A DNA stretch of 64,000 nucleotides from JAGVSR01 sp963778225 (GCA_963778225.1 CAVZTR010000004.1:124001-188000); one strand, 5' to 3'. Numbered from the stretch's first letter, positions 45,464 through 55,091 are shown. Notes: generated from the letters alone by a model not told the origin. Translations and numbers: made by a program.

Positions 45464-46189
45464 ATGGCCCATTTCCCCGCCAGTGACGGGCGGCCGGCGT
45501 GGCGCGTGAGCGTGCTCACGCTGTTTCCGGACATGTTCCCGGGACCGCTTGGTGTTTCGCTGGTGGGGCAGGCGCTCGCTGCCGGTTTGTGGTCGCTGAC
45601 GACGCTTCAGATCCGCGACTTCGGGCTGGGTAAGCACCGGCAGGTGGATGACACGCCCGCCGGCGGGGGTGCAGGAATGGTTCTGCGGGCCGATGTGCTG
45701 GGACCTGCTCTCGATGCGGCACGCTCCGGTAATCCCGATGCGCCGCTGATTTACTTGTCACCGCGGGGGCGCCCGCTCAATCAGGATCTTGCGAAAGACC
45801 TGGCGGCCGGGCCGGGGGCGGTCCTTCTTGCGGGCCGGTTCGAAGGCATCGACGAGCGCGTCATCGCCGGCCGCGAACTTTTGGAGGTTTCGATCGGCGA
45901 TTATGTGCTGTCCGGAGGGGAACTGGCGGCGATGGTTCTTATCGATACCTGCGTGCGGCTGCTTCCTGGGGTTCTTGGAGCAGCGGACAGCTTGGCCAGC
46001 GAAAGCTTCGAAAGCGGGCTACTTGAGTATCCGCAATACACCCGCCCGCGCGAGTGGGAGGGCAAGTCAATTCCCGACGTGCTCTTATCTGGCGATCACA
46101 AAGCCATCGAGGCGTGGCGCCGGGCCGAGTCGTTGCGCGTCACGGCTGAGCGGCGACCGGATCTCCTGGTCAAGAAAGCGGCGCCGTAA
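45464..46189 (+). CDS. trmD: tRNA (guanine37-N1)-methyltransferase
   Basis: Methylates G37 of tRNAs reading CNN codons, preventing +1 frameshifting. The 241-residue SPOUT enzyme shows VSVLTLFPDMFPGPLGVSL, RQVDDTPAGGGAGMVLRADV, the knot AGRFEGIDERVI, and ISIGDYVLSGGE-type sequence, plus RPREWEGKSIPDVLLSGDH near the end, all family signatures. The neighbours rpsP and rimM, usual in the rpsP-rimM-trmD-rplS operon, are absent from the window, and rplS is separated by about 1.9 kb. Confidence 0.95.
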   Translation: MAHFPASDGRPAWRVSVLTLFPDMFPGPLGVSLVGQALAAGLWSLTTLQIRDFGLGKHRQVDDTPAGGGAGMVLRADVLGPALDAARSGNPDAPLIYLSPRGRPLNQDLAKDLAAGPGAVLLAGRFEGIDERVIAGRELLEVSIGDYVLSGGELAAMVLIDTCVRLLPGVLGAADSLASESFESGLLEYPQYTRPREWEGKSIPDVLLSGDHKAIEAWRRAESLRVTAERRPDLLVKKAAP

Positions 46190-46795
46190 GCCCACGTCAA
46201 ATGGCGCTGCCCTGCCGAAAACCTGTCTGCAGACGGTCGGCCACTTGTCCGATTTGAAGGGACCACATCTCCATCAGGCGGCCAGAAGAGGGACCGCATG
46301 ATTTGGATCGATAGAAGAGCCAGTCTTCAAGATTGTAAAGGCGCCGAATCATTCTGCTACCCCCCATGGTTTCCGCCAGCTTTGGGGGTCGTGGTTAACA
46401 AGTCGTTAATTCAATCCCGTTTTGATCAATGGCATTTCTTTGAAGTGAGCAATTGCCTCCTGAGATCGTCCTGCTATGGACGGACCTAGCCCGACGCTAT
46501 GGCAGCGACAGAATTATTGAGAAAAGCTCACAGTTGGCATTACGCTGGAATTAGAAGATATCAATTATCTCTCTGAAAACGTTTGAATATCTGGCATTAC
46601 GTCAAATTGGAGCCACGCAACTCATTCCTTACATGCGCCTCATTTGAAATCAATCGTTACCGGCTTCTTTACCGTTATCTCCATCGCTTTATTTGCAATT
46701 CGATTCGTGTTTGTAAAAAACTTATAGGGGATGCATCACGGGTTTGTTCATCTAATAGGCCGGCGTTACGGCCTCGGGTTTCAAGGTTCATCCTA
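46190..46795. other. AT-rich 606-bp intergenic stretch
   Basis: The gap between trmD and the next gene is clearly richer in A and T than the rest of the window, especially from about 46300 to 46770. A frame is open through it (from 46583) but its translation has low plausibility. It contains TGGCATTACG twice (46535-46544 and 46592-46601 approximately), a possible pair of binding sites. No tRNA, no hairpin with a T-tract, no other gene is seen. Confidence 0.5.
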
Positions 46796-47881
46796 ATGCC
46801 GCGAGCGGATCGACTAGGGACTCTGATCAGGCTCCGCATTTCCATGCCCCGCCCGCATTCGGGCGCAGCCTCTGACCCAGGACCTCGCCCCCTTCCGATT
46901 GCCGACGTCGTGTCGGAGGGGTCTTGGAGAGGATTTTTCAGAGGTCTCGCGAGCGATACGGAACTCTTTCTTCTCGGAGGTGTGCTGGCGGCGCTGTTTG
47001 GTTGGTTCATATTGTCGATCGAGCCGGTGACTTCGGTGGCGGAGCAGCGAAAAGCAATCACGCCGTCCGAACCACCCATCGTAGAGCCCGACGAACCGTA
47101 CATGCTCGTGAGTTCTCGCGCGCGAGACTGGCTATTACCGGCGATGCTGGCTTTCGAGCCTCGGCCACCATCGCAGCCGCTTCCGGAGCGCTTGTCGGCC
47201 CCCGTGGCTACGGCATCCGTCGAGCAACATGCGCTTCTTGCGGAGCCGCTTTTTGATCCACTCGGCTCCGTTGTGTTGTCTGGCCTGCCGCCGTCCAGCC
47301 GCCTGTCGGCAGGGGCGGAAGTGTCTGCGCCTGGATCTGCCTCCAGCGATTGGGCGGTGGCATTCGGCGATCTGGATAATCTCGTGATTACACTGCCGCG
47401 CGGCAGGACTGGTCCCGTCCAGACCACCTTGGATTTGCGGACCCGGGCCGGCGTTAAGATCGCATCGCTGACCGTTGAGATGCGAGACGACACTTCAGGC
47501 GTGGCAACGCCGATCGAAAAGTTAACAAAATCAAAGCCCAAGGCCGTCAAGGCCTCACAAGGCCCAGCAAACTCACAAGGGCCAGCGAAGCCGTTGCCAA
47601 AAAAAGTGCGTGCCGCGCCTAAGAGCGTGGTCAGCCCGGACCCGATCTATCCAGGTGACGCGCCCAAGGTCGTCGTATCGCCGACGGAGGCCCCGAAACC
47701 GGCCTCGGCGCCCTTGTTGGCCGCGCCTCTCGGGATCTTCAAGCCCGACCCAAAAGACAGCGCCGCCAGCGGTCTTAGCCCGTCATTGCGCGATGATCCT
47801 CGGTTCACGACGCTCCGGGGACTTGGGATGTCACCCGCTGAGGTCCCTCCTGGCCCGGCCGCGACCCCGCCGTCGCCCTGA
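46796..47881 (+). CDS. single-pass membrane protein, unknown, Pro-rich
   Basis: A 361-residue protein of no recognised family. It has a basic N-terminus, one transmembrane segment (about 57-75: LFLLGGVLAALFGWFILSI), then a long extracytoplasmic region rich in Pro, Ala, Ser and Lys. A short beta-rich block (DLDNLVITLPRGRTGPVQTT) is the only part with strand-like pattern, and the C-terminus is Pro-rich. The frame remains open further upstream through the AT-rich gap; the ATG at 46796 is chosen because composition changes there, with no strong ribosome-binding site. The position between trmD and rplS is unusual. Envelope-associated role is inference from topology only. Confidence 0.6.
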   Translation: MPRADRLGTLIRLRISMPRPHSGAASDPGPRPLPIADVVSEGSWRGFFRGLASDTELFLLGGVLAALFGWFILSIEPVTSVAEQRKAITPSEPPIVEPDEPYMLVSSRARDWLLPAMLAFEPRPPSQPLPERLSAPVATASVEQHALLAEPLFDPLGSVVLSGLPPSSRLSAGAEVSAPGSASSDWAVAFGDLDNLVITLPRGRTGPVQTTLDLRTRAGVKIASLTVEMRDDTSGVATPIEKLTKSKPKAVKASQGPANSQGPAKPLPKKVRAAPKSVVSPDPIYPGDAPKVVVSPTEAPKPASAPLLAAPLGIFKPDPKDSAASGLSPSLRDDPRFTTLRGLGMSPAEVPPGPAATPPSP

Positions 47882-48058
47882 GACGTGGGGTCGTAAAGGA
47901 CGTCCCCTCTCGACATCTCTCGGCCTTTCCGGTATCACGCGGCCAACGAATTCCCCGATCAAGGGTGCCCTCAAGGGCCGCATGAGCCTTGCTCGCCCGT
48001 CACTTAGACGGCGGCGAAGCTCCTCTGCTTTGAAAAACAAGCAAAAAAGGTCAGCGAC

Positions 48059-48754
48059 ATGAACATTATTCAGCAGATCGAGCGCGAGCAGATGGATGCC
48101 GTGCTTGCCAAGCGTGGAGTACCGGAGTTTCAGCCGGGCGACACGGTCAAGGTGATGGTTCGCGTGGTCGAATCCGCGGACGTCGATCCCAAGGACAAGA
48201 AAAAGAAGGCCGCTCAGGCGAAGGCTAACGTAGAGCGTTTGCAGGCGTATGAGGGGATCGTGATTGCGCGCGCAGGCGCCGGAATCAACGAGAGCTTCAC
48301 GGTACGGAAGATTTCCTACGGCGAAGGTGTCGAGCGCGTATTCCCGATCTACTCGCCCCACATCGCCGAAATCGAGGTTCTGCGCCGCGGACGTGTCCGC
48401 CGGGCGAAGCTCTATTATCTGCGCGGTCTGCGCGGCAAGGCGGCACGCATCTTTGAGCGCACGGATGCGCGTGCACGCAAACTGAACGCTGCCTGGAAGG
48501 GCTTCAAGAAGCCCAAGGGTGAGGCCGACGATCTCACGCAGATCAATGGCATCGACGCCAACCTCGCCGCTCGCCTGAAGCAGCTCAACCTCTACAAGTT
48601 TGAGCAGGTCGCGAACTTCTCGGATGAGGATATCGGCAACGTCGAAGGCGCTCTCAGCATCGATGGACGCGTCGAGAAGCAGGACTGGATTGGCCAAGCC
48701 CGTGCGCTTCTGACCGCTGCCGAAGCTCCGGCAGAGGGCGAGGCTCAGGCCTGA
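48059..48754 (+). CDS. rplS: ribosomal protein L19 with insert and extra C-terminal domain
   Basis: L19 sits at the 30S-50S interface. The core is canonical: MNIIQQIEREQ, FQPGDTVKVMVRVVE, LQAYEGIVIARAGAGINESF, TVRKISYGEGVERVFPIYSP and RAKLYYLRGLRGKAARI. The total length is 231 residues, nearly twice the usual 115-130. A Lys/Ala-rich insert (about 40-57, DPKDKKKKAAQAKAN) follows the VRVVE strand. A C-terminal extension (about 135-231) contains DDLTQINGIDANLAARLKQL followed by WIGQARALL-type sequence, a helix-hairpin-helix-like domain like the tail reported on alphaproteobacterial L21 (recalled). A strong terminator follows. Core identity is certain; the tail's role is unknown. Confidence 0.96.
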   Translation: MNIIQQIEREQMDAVLAKRGVPEFQPGDTVKVMVRVVESADVDPKDKKKKAAQAKANVERLQAYEGIVIARAGAGINESFTVRKISYGEGVERVFPIYSPHIAEIEVLRRGRVRRAKLYYLRGLRGKAARIFERTDARARKLNAAWKGFKKPKGEADDLTQINGIDANLAARLKQLNLYKFEQVANFSDEDIGNVEGALSIDGRVEKQDWIGQARALLTAAEAPAEGEAQA

Positions 48755-48785
48755 GCCTTCAACGACATCCCTTAGATCAACATTG

Positions 48786-48818
48786 CAAACGGCGGCCCCT
48801 AGGCCGCCGTTTGTTTTT
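48786..48818 (+). terminator. Rho-independent terminator of rplS
   Basis: A 12-bp perfect stem (48786-48797 with 48802-48813) around the loop CCTA, followed by five T residues. It lies 32 nt after the rplS stop. Confidence 0.92.
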
Positions 48819-48914
48819 CAAAGTGACTGCGACGGATCGGTGCGCGCCGCGCGTTGGCTAAGGCGAGCCTTTCGGTTACTGTCTGCCCGTCAGTCATGAT
48901 GAGCCTTAAATCCC

Positions 48915-49739
48915 ATGTCGAATGTTGAAGTCTCCCGGGCGCTCCAGCGCGATAACTCCATTAAGCTGCATGGGCCGGACGGTTTTGCTGGCATGCGCAA
49001 AGCTGGGCAGCTCGCGGCCGCTGCTCTGGATATGATCACTCCGCATGTAAAGCCCGGAGTTGCCACGGATCATCTCGATGCGCTCGTCATGGAGTTTGCC
49101 CGCGACCACGGCGCGATCCCAGCGCCTCTAAACTATCGCGGATTTCCCAAGGCGATCTGCACGTCGATCAACCACGTGGTCTGCCACGGTATTCCTGGCC
49201 CGAAGCCTTTACGCGAAGGCGACATCGTCAACATCGACGTCACGCTGATCGTCGACGGCTGGCACGGTGATACGAGCCGCATGTACGGCGTCGGCGAGAT
49301 TTCGCGTCGAGCCGAGCGGCTCATCGAGGTGACTTACGAGTGCTTGATGCGCGGCGTGGCGGCGGTGAAGCCGGGTGCGTCCACGGGCAAGATCGGCGCC
49401 GTGATCCAGGAGTTCGCAGAGGCGGAGCGCTGCAGCGTGGTGCGCGATTTTTGCGGGCATGGGCTGGGCCGTGTGTTTCACGATCGGCCTAACATTCTCC
49501 ACTATGGCGAAGAGAACGAGGGCGTCGTCATGCAGCCCGGCATGTTCTTCACCATCGAGCCGATGATTAATCTCGGCAAGCCCGCCGTGAAAGTTCTGCC
49601 CGACGGCTGGACGGCGGTGACGCGCGATCGGGAACTGTCGGCGCAATTCGAGCACACCATCGGCGTTACGGAAACCGGCTGCGAGATATTCACGACCTCG
49701 CCGGCCGGCCTTCATCAGCCTCCTTACGTCATCGCCTGA
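48915..49739 (+). CDS. map: methionine aminopeptidase, type I
   Basis: Removes N-terminal Met from nascent proteins. The 274-residue enzyme has all five metal ligands: the two Asp in NIDVTLIVDGWHGDTSR, His in CGHGLGRVFHD, Glu in FTIEPM and Glu in QFEHTIGVTE, plus the NHVVCHGIPGP substrate His. The N-terminal extension MSNVEVSRALQRDNSIKLHG is typical of alphaproteobacterial members. Followed by radC after 22 nt. Confidence 0.96.
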   Translation: MSNVEVSRALQRDNSIKLHGPDGFAGMRKAGQLAAAALDMITPHVKPGVATDHLDALVMEFARDHGAIPAPLNYRGFPKAICTSINHVVCHGIPGPKPLREGDIVNIDVTLIVDGWHGDTSRMYGVGEISRRAERLIEVTYECLMRGVAAVKPGASTGKIGAVIQEFAEAERCSVVRDFCGHGLGRVFHDRPNILHYGEENEGVVMQPGMFFTIEPMINLGKPAVKVLPDGWTAVTRDRELSAQFEHTIGVTETGCEIFTTSPAGLHQPPYVIA

Positions 49740-49761
49740 GGATCCACTTGCGGGGGCAGCG

Positions 49762-50502
49762 ATGGCGGATCGGGGGACAGACGACGACCCGCCGGCACAA
49801 TCCGGTCTCTTCGAAGCTGCGTCAGCAATGGCGCCCCTGCACATGGGTCATCGCGAACGACTTCGCGACCGATTTCGACGGGGCGGCGCCGATGCACTTC
49901 CGGATTACGAGCTTCTCGAACTCCTCTTGTTCAAAGCCATTCCGCGCCGCGACACCAAAGATCTAGCCAAGCGGCTTATCGCACGTTTCGGCTCCTTCGC
50001 TGAGGTCGTCAACGCACCCGAGGGCCGGTTGAAGGAAGTGACGGGGGTTGGCGAGGCTATCGTGACCGAGTTGAAACTGGTGCACGCGGCGGCGACCCGG
50101 CTCGCGCGCACGGGGCTCATCCAGCGGCCACTGCTGACATCCGGTCCGGAAGTGATCTCCTATCTCACCATGGCGCAGGCGTATGAGCACCGGGAGCAGT
50201 TCCGCATTCTGTTTCTCGACAAGAAAAACCGTCTGATCGCGGACGAAGTGCAGGGGGAGGGGACGGTCGACCATACGCCTGTGTACGTCCGTGAAGTCGT
50301 CAAGCGGGCGCTGGAACTATCGGCGACAGCAGTCATTCTCGTTCACAATCACCCGTCTGGTGATCCAACACCGTCCCGGGCCGATATCGACATGACGAAA
50401 CTCGTGATCGAAGCCGGCCGGCCCCTAGGCGTCGTCGTGCATGATCATATTATCGTTGGACGAAGTGGCCACATCAGTATGCGATCGCTGCGGCTGATCT
50501 GA
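49762..50502 (+). CDS. radC: RadC family (JAMM-domain) protein
   Basis: A 246-residue RadC/YkfG protein: an HhH-like N-terminal region (DYELLELLLFKAIPRRDTKDLAKRL; GVGEAIVTELKLVHAAATR) and an MPN+/JAMM metalloprotein core with the zinc motif ILVHNHPSGDPTPSRAD and a downstream Glu/Asp. Despite the name, a DNA-repair role is disputed; natural-transformation or deubiquitinase-like activity has been suggested. The map-radC pair is common in Rhizobiales. Confidence 0.92.
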   Translation: MADRGTDDDPPAQSGLFEAASAMAPLHMGHRERLRDRFRRGGADALPDYELLELLLFKAIPRRDTKDLAKRLIARFGSFAEVVNAPEGRLKEVTGVGEAIVTELKLVHAAATRLARTGLIQRPLLTSGPEVISYLTMAQAYEHREQFRILFLDKKNRLIADEVQGEGTVDHTPVYVREVVKRALELSATAVILVHNHPSGDPTPSRADIDMTKLVIEAGRPLGVVVHDHIIVGRSGHISMRSLRLI

Positions 50503-50571
50503 TTGATGCATAAGCTGAGCGCCAGTACTCTTGTTGCCGATTCGGAACGCATCGTTATTGGGAGAATCCAC

Positions 50572-50904
50572 ATGCGCTTGGGAATGTCTGCTCTGACCTT
50601 GATCGCGCTTGCCACGCCTTTGGCGGCAACAGCTCAGGAAGTATCAGGGCTGGCGGCGATGCACGACTTGAGGCGCGAGAAGGGCAAGCTGTGCATGAGC
50701 GACCACTGGCACTCGGGCAGCGGAACCGGGGCGAGCAAGGACGCCGCGCAAAAAGCCGCCGTCAGGTCGTGGATCGATTTTACGGATCTTGAGTACGGCG
50801 GCCGCTGGGCGAGCTTTTCCAACGCAGCCAGCAAAAAGGTCTCGTACTCGAAGGAGTCGTCGGGCTGGAGCGCGAGCGTCGAAGGACGCCCCTGCTACCG
50901 GTGA
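50572..50904 (+). CDS. small secreted protein, unknown
   Basis: A 110-residue protein with a Sec signal peptide (MRLGMSALTLIALATPLAAT, cleavage likely after ATA) and a mature part of about 90 residues containing two cysteines (KLCMSDHWHSG and GRPCYR). The segment GTGASKDAAQKAAVRSWIDFTDLEYGGRWASFSNA is reminiscent of small periplasmic proteins of Rhizobiales lacking known function. GGGAG precedes the ATG at 50572; the longer frame from 50503 is not signal-like. Convergent with hrpB. Confidence 0.7.
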   Translation: MRLGMSALTLIALATPLAATAQEVSGLAAMHDLRREKGKLCMSDHWHSGSGTGASKDAAQKAAVRSWIDFTDLEYGGRWASFSNAASKKVSYSKESSGWSASVEGRPCYR

Positions 50905-50923
50905 CTCAAGCCGTCATCGTGCA

Positions 50924-53397
50924 TCAGGTGCCGCGCGGCTTTGCACGCGCGGTCGCATTCGCCTCGACGGGATCGTCTGGCCAGAGATGGCGTGGGTAAC
51001 GGCCCCTCATCTCGGACTTCACTGCGCTCCATGAGCCGGACCAAAAGCCGGGCAGGTCGCGCGTGATCTGGATCGGCCGATGCGCAGGCGAGAGCAGATT
51101 AAGGGTGAGTGGCAGCCGACCGCTTGCGATCGATGGGTGGACCTTCAGTCCGTAGAGTTCCTGCACGCGGATCGAGAGCGCCGGAGCGCCGGGCCCATCA
51201 TACTCAATGGGGTGCCGGTTGCCGGTGGGCGCCGTAAAGTGTGTCGGAGCTTCGGAGTCGAGTTTTCGCTTCGCGTCCCAGGGGATCAGGACGTCCAGCG
51301 CCTGGTCGAGCACTCCAGCATCGATGTCGGTGAGCTTGGTTGCGTGCGTCAGGAACGGCGCAAGCCAATCGCCCACCGCGCGTGATAGCGCTTCGTCGCT
51401 CAGGTCGGGCAACACAGAATTTGGGCCCTCCGCCGCGCGCAGGAACATCACCCGGTGGCGCAACTGCTGTTGCGCTTTCGACCAGGGCAAACGATCCAGG
51501 CCCAACAGACTGACGCCACGGGCCAGCAGGGCTGCCGTTTCGGACGACGGCGTGACCGGCCGGGACTCGCTGGACAGTGTGATGGAATCGAGGCGACGGA
51601 CACGACGGGCGCGGACCGCGCGGGCGTCGGTATCGAATGTGAGTTCTTCACTTTCTACGATTCGATCGCGAGCCAAGGCCAGCACTTCCACTTCACTCGT
51701 GCGGGCCGCAGAGAGAATGCGGGTGTGTGCTGCCGTTCCCTGCAGTTCCGCAACGATAAGATACGGCGATTTGGCTAGCCCATCGCTGTGATCGACGTAA
51801 GCCCCACGACCATTGGCAAGCAGGAATTGACCGGGAGCGCCCCGCGCTTTTGCAATGCGGTCGGGATAGGCGAGCGCAAGCAAAGCGGCGATGCTGTCGT
51901 CGCTGGACGAAGGTGGCGCACCGGCCGTTTTCGCCCAGACCGTTGCAAGGCGGCGCATATCTTCGGCTCGGCGCGATCGATCGCGGCGAAAACTCGTCAG
52001 ACGATGTTCAAGATCAGTGTCGTTTCCGCCGAGGCCTCGCTCCACGAGAACGGCCGCCAGTTCGGCGGCTTGCAGCGAGCGGGCTGCGAGAACCATGCGG
52101 GCCAGACGTGGGGGCAGCGGGAGAGCGCGCACGCGGCGGCCTTCTGCCGTGATGCGGCCATTAGGCTCCAGGGCGCCGATCGTCTGCAATTCTGCTCGTG
52201 CCGCCATGACTGCGGATGAAGGCGGCGGGTCGAGCCACGAGAGGGTTGACGGGTCCGTGACACCCCATTCGGCAAGGTCCAGGAGCAAGCCGCTCAAATC
52301 GGCCGACAAGATTTCGGGTTCGGTAAATGGCCGCAAGCTCACGGTCTGCGGTTCGTCCCAGAGGCGGTAGCAGACGCCTGGTTCCGTCCGGCCTGCGCGG
52401 CCACGGCGTTGATCGGCTGAAGCGCGCGAGACGCGCACCGTTTCAAGGCGCGTGACGCCGGCGTCTGGCTCAAAGCGCGGCACGCGTTGCAGACCGCTGT
52501 CGATGACAACGCAGACACCTTCGATGGTGAGTGATGTTTCGGCGATGGAAGTCGCAAGCACGATCTTGCGTTTTCCGGGACGGTGCAGGCTCTACAGCGC
52601 GATCCTGGGCCGAGATGTCCATCGCGCCATAGAGCGGGGCGATAATGATGTCCGGGTCTGCGATGGTGGCCGCGAGGCGTTCTTCAACGCGCTTGATCTC
52701 ACCTTGGCCGGGCAAGAACACGAGCAGCGAGCCGCCCTCAGCGCGAACGGCGCGGCCGATGGCGTCCGTCACCTGATCCTCTATGCGGCGGTTTGCGTCG
52801 CGTCCGAGATATCGTGTCTCGACCGGGAATGCGCGGCCTTCGCTCTTTGATAACGGGTGCGCCATCCAGCAGAGACGCGACGCGGGCACCGTCGAGTGTC
52901 GCCGACATGACAAGGATGCGAAGGTCGTCGCGTAATGCTTTTTGTGTGTCCAGCGCGAGCGCCAAGCCGAGATCAGCGTCGAGAGAGCGTTCGTGGAACT
53001 CGTCGAAGAGAACCGCGCCCACGCCGTCGAGCGACGGATCGTCCAGGATCATGCGGGTGAAGACGCCTTCGGTGATGACCTCGATGCGGGTGCGGGGTCC
53101 ACTCTTCGAGACCATGCGGGCACGCAGGCCGATGGTATCGCCTACGCGCTCACCCAGTGTTTTCGCCATGCGGTCGGCTGCGCCGCGTGCGGCGATGCGG
53201 CGAGGCTCGAGTACGAGGATCTTCTGACGGCCAAGCCACGCGGTGTCGAGCAAGGCAAGGGGCACGCGGGTTGTTTTGCCAGCTCCGGGCGGAGCGACAA
53301 GAACGGCCGATCGGCTGGAGGCAAGTGCAGCATTGAGTTCCGACAGGACGTCGTCGATCGGAAGCGGCGTGTCGAAACGCATCACGGTTGCGCCCAT
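50924..53397 (-). pseudogene. hrpB: ATP-dependent helicase HrpB, broken by two frameshifts
   Basis: An RNA-helicase-like DExH protein. Three consecutive frames together give a full-length HrpB: the first (53397 to about 52850) has the P-loop APPGAGKTT and DEFHERSLD; the second (to about 52590) resumes SEGRAFPVETRYLGRD, GGSLLVFLPGQGEI and LYGAMDISAQDRAV; the third continues LATSIAETSLTIEGV to QRRGRAGRTEPGVCYRLWDE and a complete C-terminus. Each junction corresponds to one extra base (near AAAG at about 52845-52852 and near the GGGA run at about 52576-52596). Either the gene is a recent pseudogene or two base-calling errors occurred. The ATG at 53397 is 5 nt after the rpe stop. Confidence 0.8.
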
Positions 53398-53401
53398 GGG
53401 C

Positions 53402-54088
53402 TCACGCGGCGCGCGCCTCGGCCTTTGCGGCGGCATCGCGAATCGCGCGGATGTTTTGCGCGTAGGCCATCTGCGTGCCGCCTTTGAATACGGCCGAGCC
53501 AGCAACGAGCACATTGGCTCCGGCGCCGACGACAAGGGGCGCTGTCTCAGGGGTCACGCCACCATCGATCTCGATGTCGATCGGGCGATTGCCGACGAGT
53601 GCTTTCACCTGCCGGACCTTTTCGATCACAGAGGAGATGAAGGCTTGGCCGCCGAACCCGGGGTTTACTGTCATGAGCAAAACGAGGTCGAGACGGTCGA
53701 GCACGTATTCGATCACGTTTGCCGGTGTTGACGGATTGAGCGACACGCCGGCTTTCTTGCCCAGCGCCTTGATTGCCTGCAGCGACCGATCGAGGTGCGG
53801 GCCTGCTTCGGCATGGACCGTGATGATGTCGGCACCTGCTTCGGCGAAAGCGGCAAGGTAGGTATCGCAGGGAGCGATCATCAGGTGGCAGTCGAAGACC
53901 TTTGGTGAGGCAGAGCGGATCGCTTTGATGACCGGCGGACCGAATGTGATGTTGGGCACGAAGTGACCGTCCATCACGTCGAGGTGGATCCAGTCCGCGC
54001 CGGCGGCATCCACGTCGCGGACTTCAGCGCCGAGCTTGGAAAAGTCGGCGGAGAGGATCGATGGAGCGATGATCAAGGGCCGGGACAT
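53402..54088 (-). CDS. rpe: ribulose-phosphate 3-epimerase
   Basis: Interconverts ribulose 5-phosphate and xylulose 5-phosphate. The 228-residue TIM barrel has PSILSADFSKLGAEV, WIHLDVMDGHFVPNITFGP with the catalytic and metal-binding Asp and His, HLMIAPCD, LVLLMTVNPGFGGQAFI and DGGVTPETAPLVVGAGANVLVAGSA. Lies in the leftward run fbp, prk, rpe, hrpB, with 124 nt to prk. Serves both the Calvin cycle and the pentose phosphate pathway. Confidence 0.95.
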   Translation of the reverse strand: MSRPLIIAPSILSADFSKLGAEVRDVDAAGADWIHLDVMDGHFVPNITFGPPVIKAIRSASPKVFDCHLMIAPCDTYLAAFAEAGADIITVHAEAGPHLDRSLQAIKALGKKAGVSLNPSTPANVIEYVLDRLDLVLLMTVNPGFGGQAFISSVIEKVRQVKALVGNRPIDIEIDGGVTPETAPLVVGAGANVLVAGSAVFKGGTQMAYAQNIRAIRDAAAKAEARAA

Positions 54089-54212
54089 GACAGACCTCCG
54101 GTGGAAGCGGTGGCGCCGGGCGATGGATCATCCGGCACGGCTCACGCGTACACGGGCCGGGTTCTCCCGGCAAGCGGGTTGGGCAGAAATGCCCGGCAAC
54201 AGAGACGTTGGC

Positions 54213-55091
54213 TCAAAAGAAGGTGCGGCGCTTGCGCTCCATGAGCTGAAGGATCATGGGCGTAAGGATGAGCTGCATGGCCAGATCGAGCTTCGACCCC
54301 GGGATGACGATGGAATTCGCCCGGGACATGAAGCTGTCCTTGATCATGGAGCACAGGTACGAGAAATCGATGCCGCGCGGGGATTTGAACCGAATGACGA
54401 CCATCGATTCGTCCGGCGTGGGAATCCATCGAGCAACAAACGGGTTCGACGTATCGACGGTCGGGATACGCTGGAAGTTGATGTCCGTTTCGGTGAACTG
54501 CGGGCAGATGTATTTCACGTAGTCCGGCATGCGGCGCAGGATGGTCGTCGTCACGTCTTCGGTCGAGTAGCCGCGGTCTTCGCGATCGCGGTGGATTTTC
54601 TGGATCCACTCCAGATTGATGACAGGCACGACGCCAATTTTGAGATCGGCATATTTGGCGATGTTCACTTTGTCGGTGACGGTCGCGCCATGCAGGCCTT
54701 CGTAGAATAGCAGGTCCGTGCCATAGGCGATCTCTTCCCACGGCGTGAACGTGCCGGGTTCCACACCGAAGCACTGTGCCTCTTCCTGGTTGTGGACATA
54801 GTGGCGGGTCTTGGCGCTCCCAATCTCCCCGTAGGAGCGGAACGCTTGCTCGAGTTCCTTCAGAAGATTTGCTTCGACACCGAAATGGCTGAAGTTCTGG
54901 TTGCCGGCTTCTTCGGCGGCTTTCATCGCGGCTTGCATCTCATCGCGATTATAGCGGTGGAATGCGTCGCCTTGAACGAATGCGGCGTTCAATCCCTCGC
55001 GGCGAAAAATTTGCTCGAACGTGCGCTTGACTGACGTCGTGCCTGCTCCAGACGAGCCTGTCACGGATATGATCGGATGCTTGGCGGACAT
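54213..55091 (-). CDS. prk: phosphoribulokinase (proteobacterial class I)
   Basis: Phosphorylates ribulose 5-phosphate to RuBP. The 292-residue protein is of the bacterial type (about 290 aa): P-loop GSSGAGTTS at 12-20, QGDAFHRYNRDEMQAAM (catalytic Asp region), FTPWEEIAYGTDLLFYEGLHG with the substrate-binding and Walker B-like acidic residues, VVPVINLEWIQKIHRDR and FKSPRGIDFSYLCSMI. The regulatory Cys pair of plant enzymes is absent, as expected. It is 21 nt downstream of fbp. No RuBisCO or CbbR gene is in the window, so whether the operon supports CO2 fixation cannot be told from here. Confidence 0.95.
   Translation of the reverse strand: MSAKHPIISVTGSSGAGTTSVKRTFEQIFRREGLNAAFVQGDAFHRYNRDEMQAAMKAAEEAGNQNFSHFGVEANLLKELEQAFRSYGEIGSAKTRHYVHNQEEAQCFGVEPGTFTPWEEIAYGTDLLFYEGLHGATVTDKVNIAKYADLKIGVVPVINLEWIQKIHRDREDRGYSTEDVTTTILRRMPDYVKYICPQFTETDINFQRIPTVDTSNPFVARWIPTPDESMVVIRFKSPRGIDFSYLCSMIKDSFMSRANSIVIPGSKLDLAMQLILTPMILQLMERKRRTFF

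Noticed and set aside
46583..46795. Upstream extension of the Pro-rich membrane protein
   Set aside because: The 71 extra residues come from the AT-rich gap, with Cys/Arg/Tyr-rich content unlike the rest, and no ribosome-binding site.
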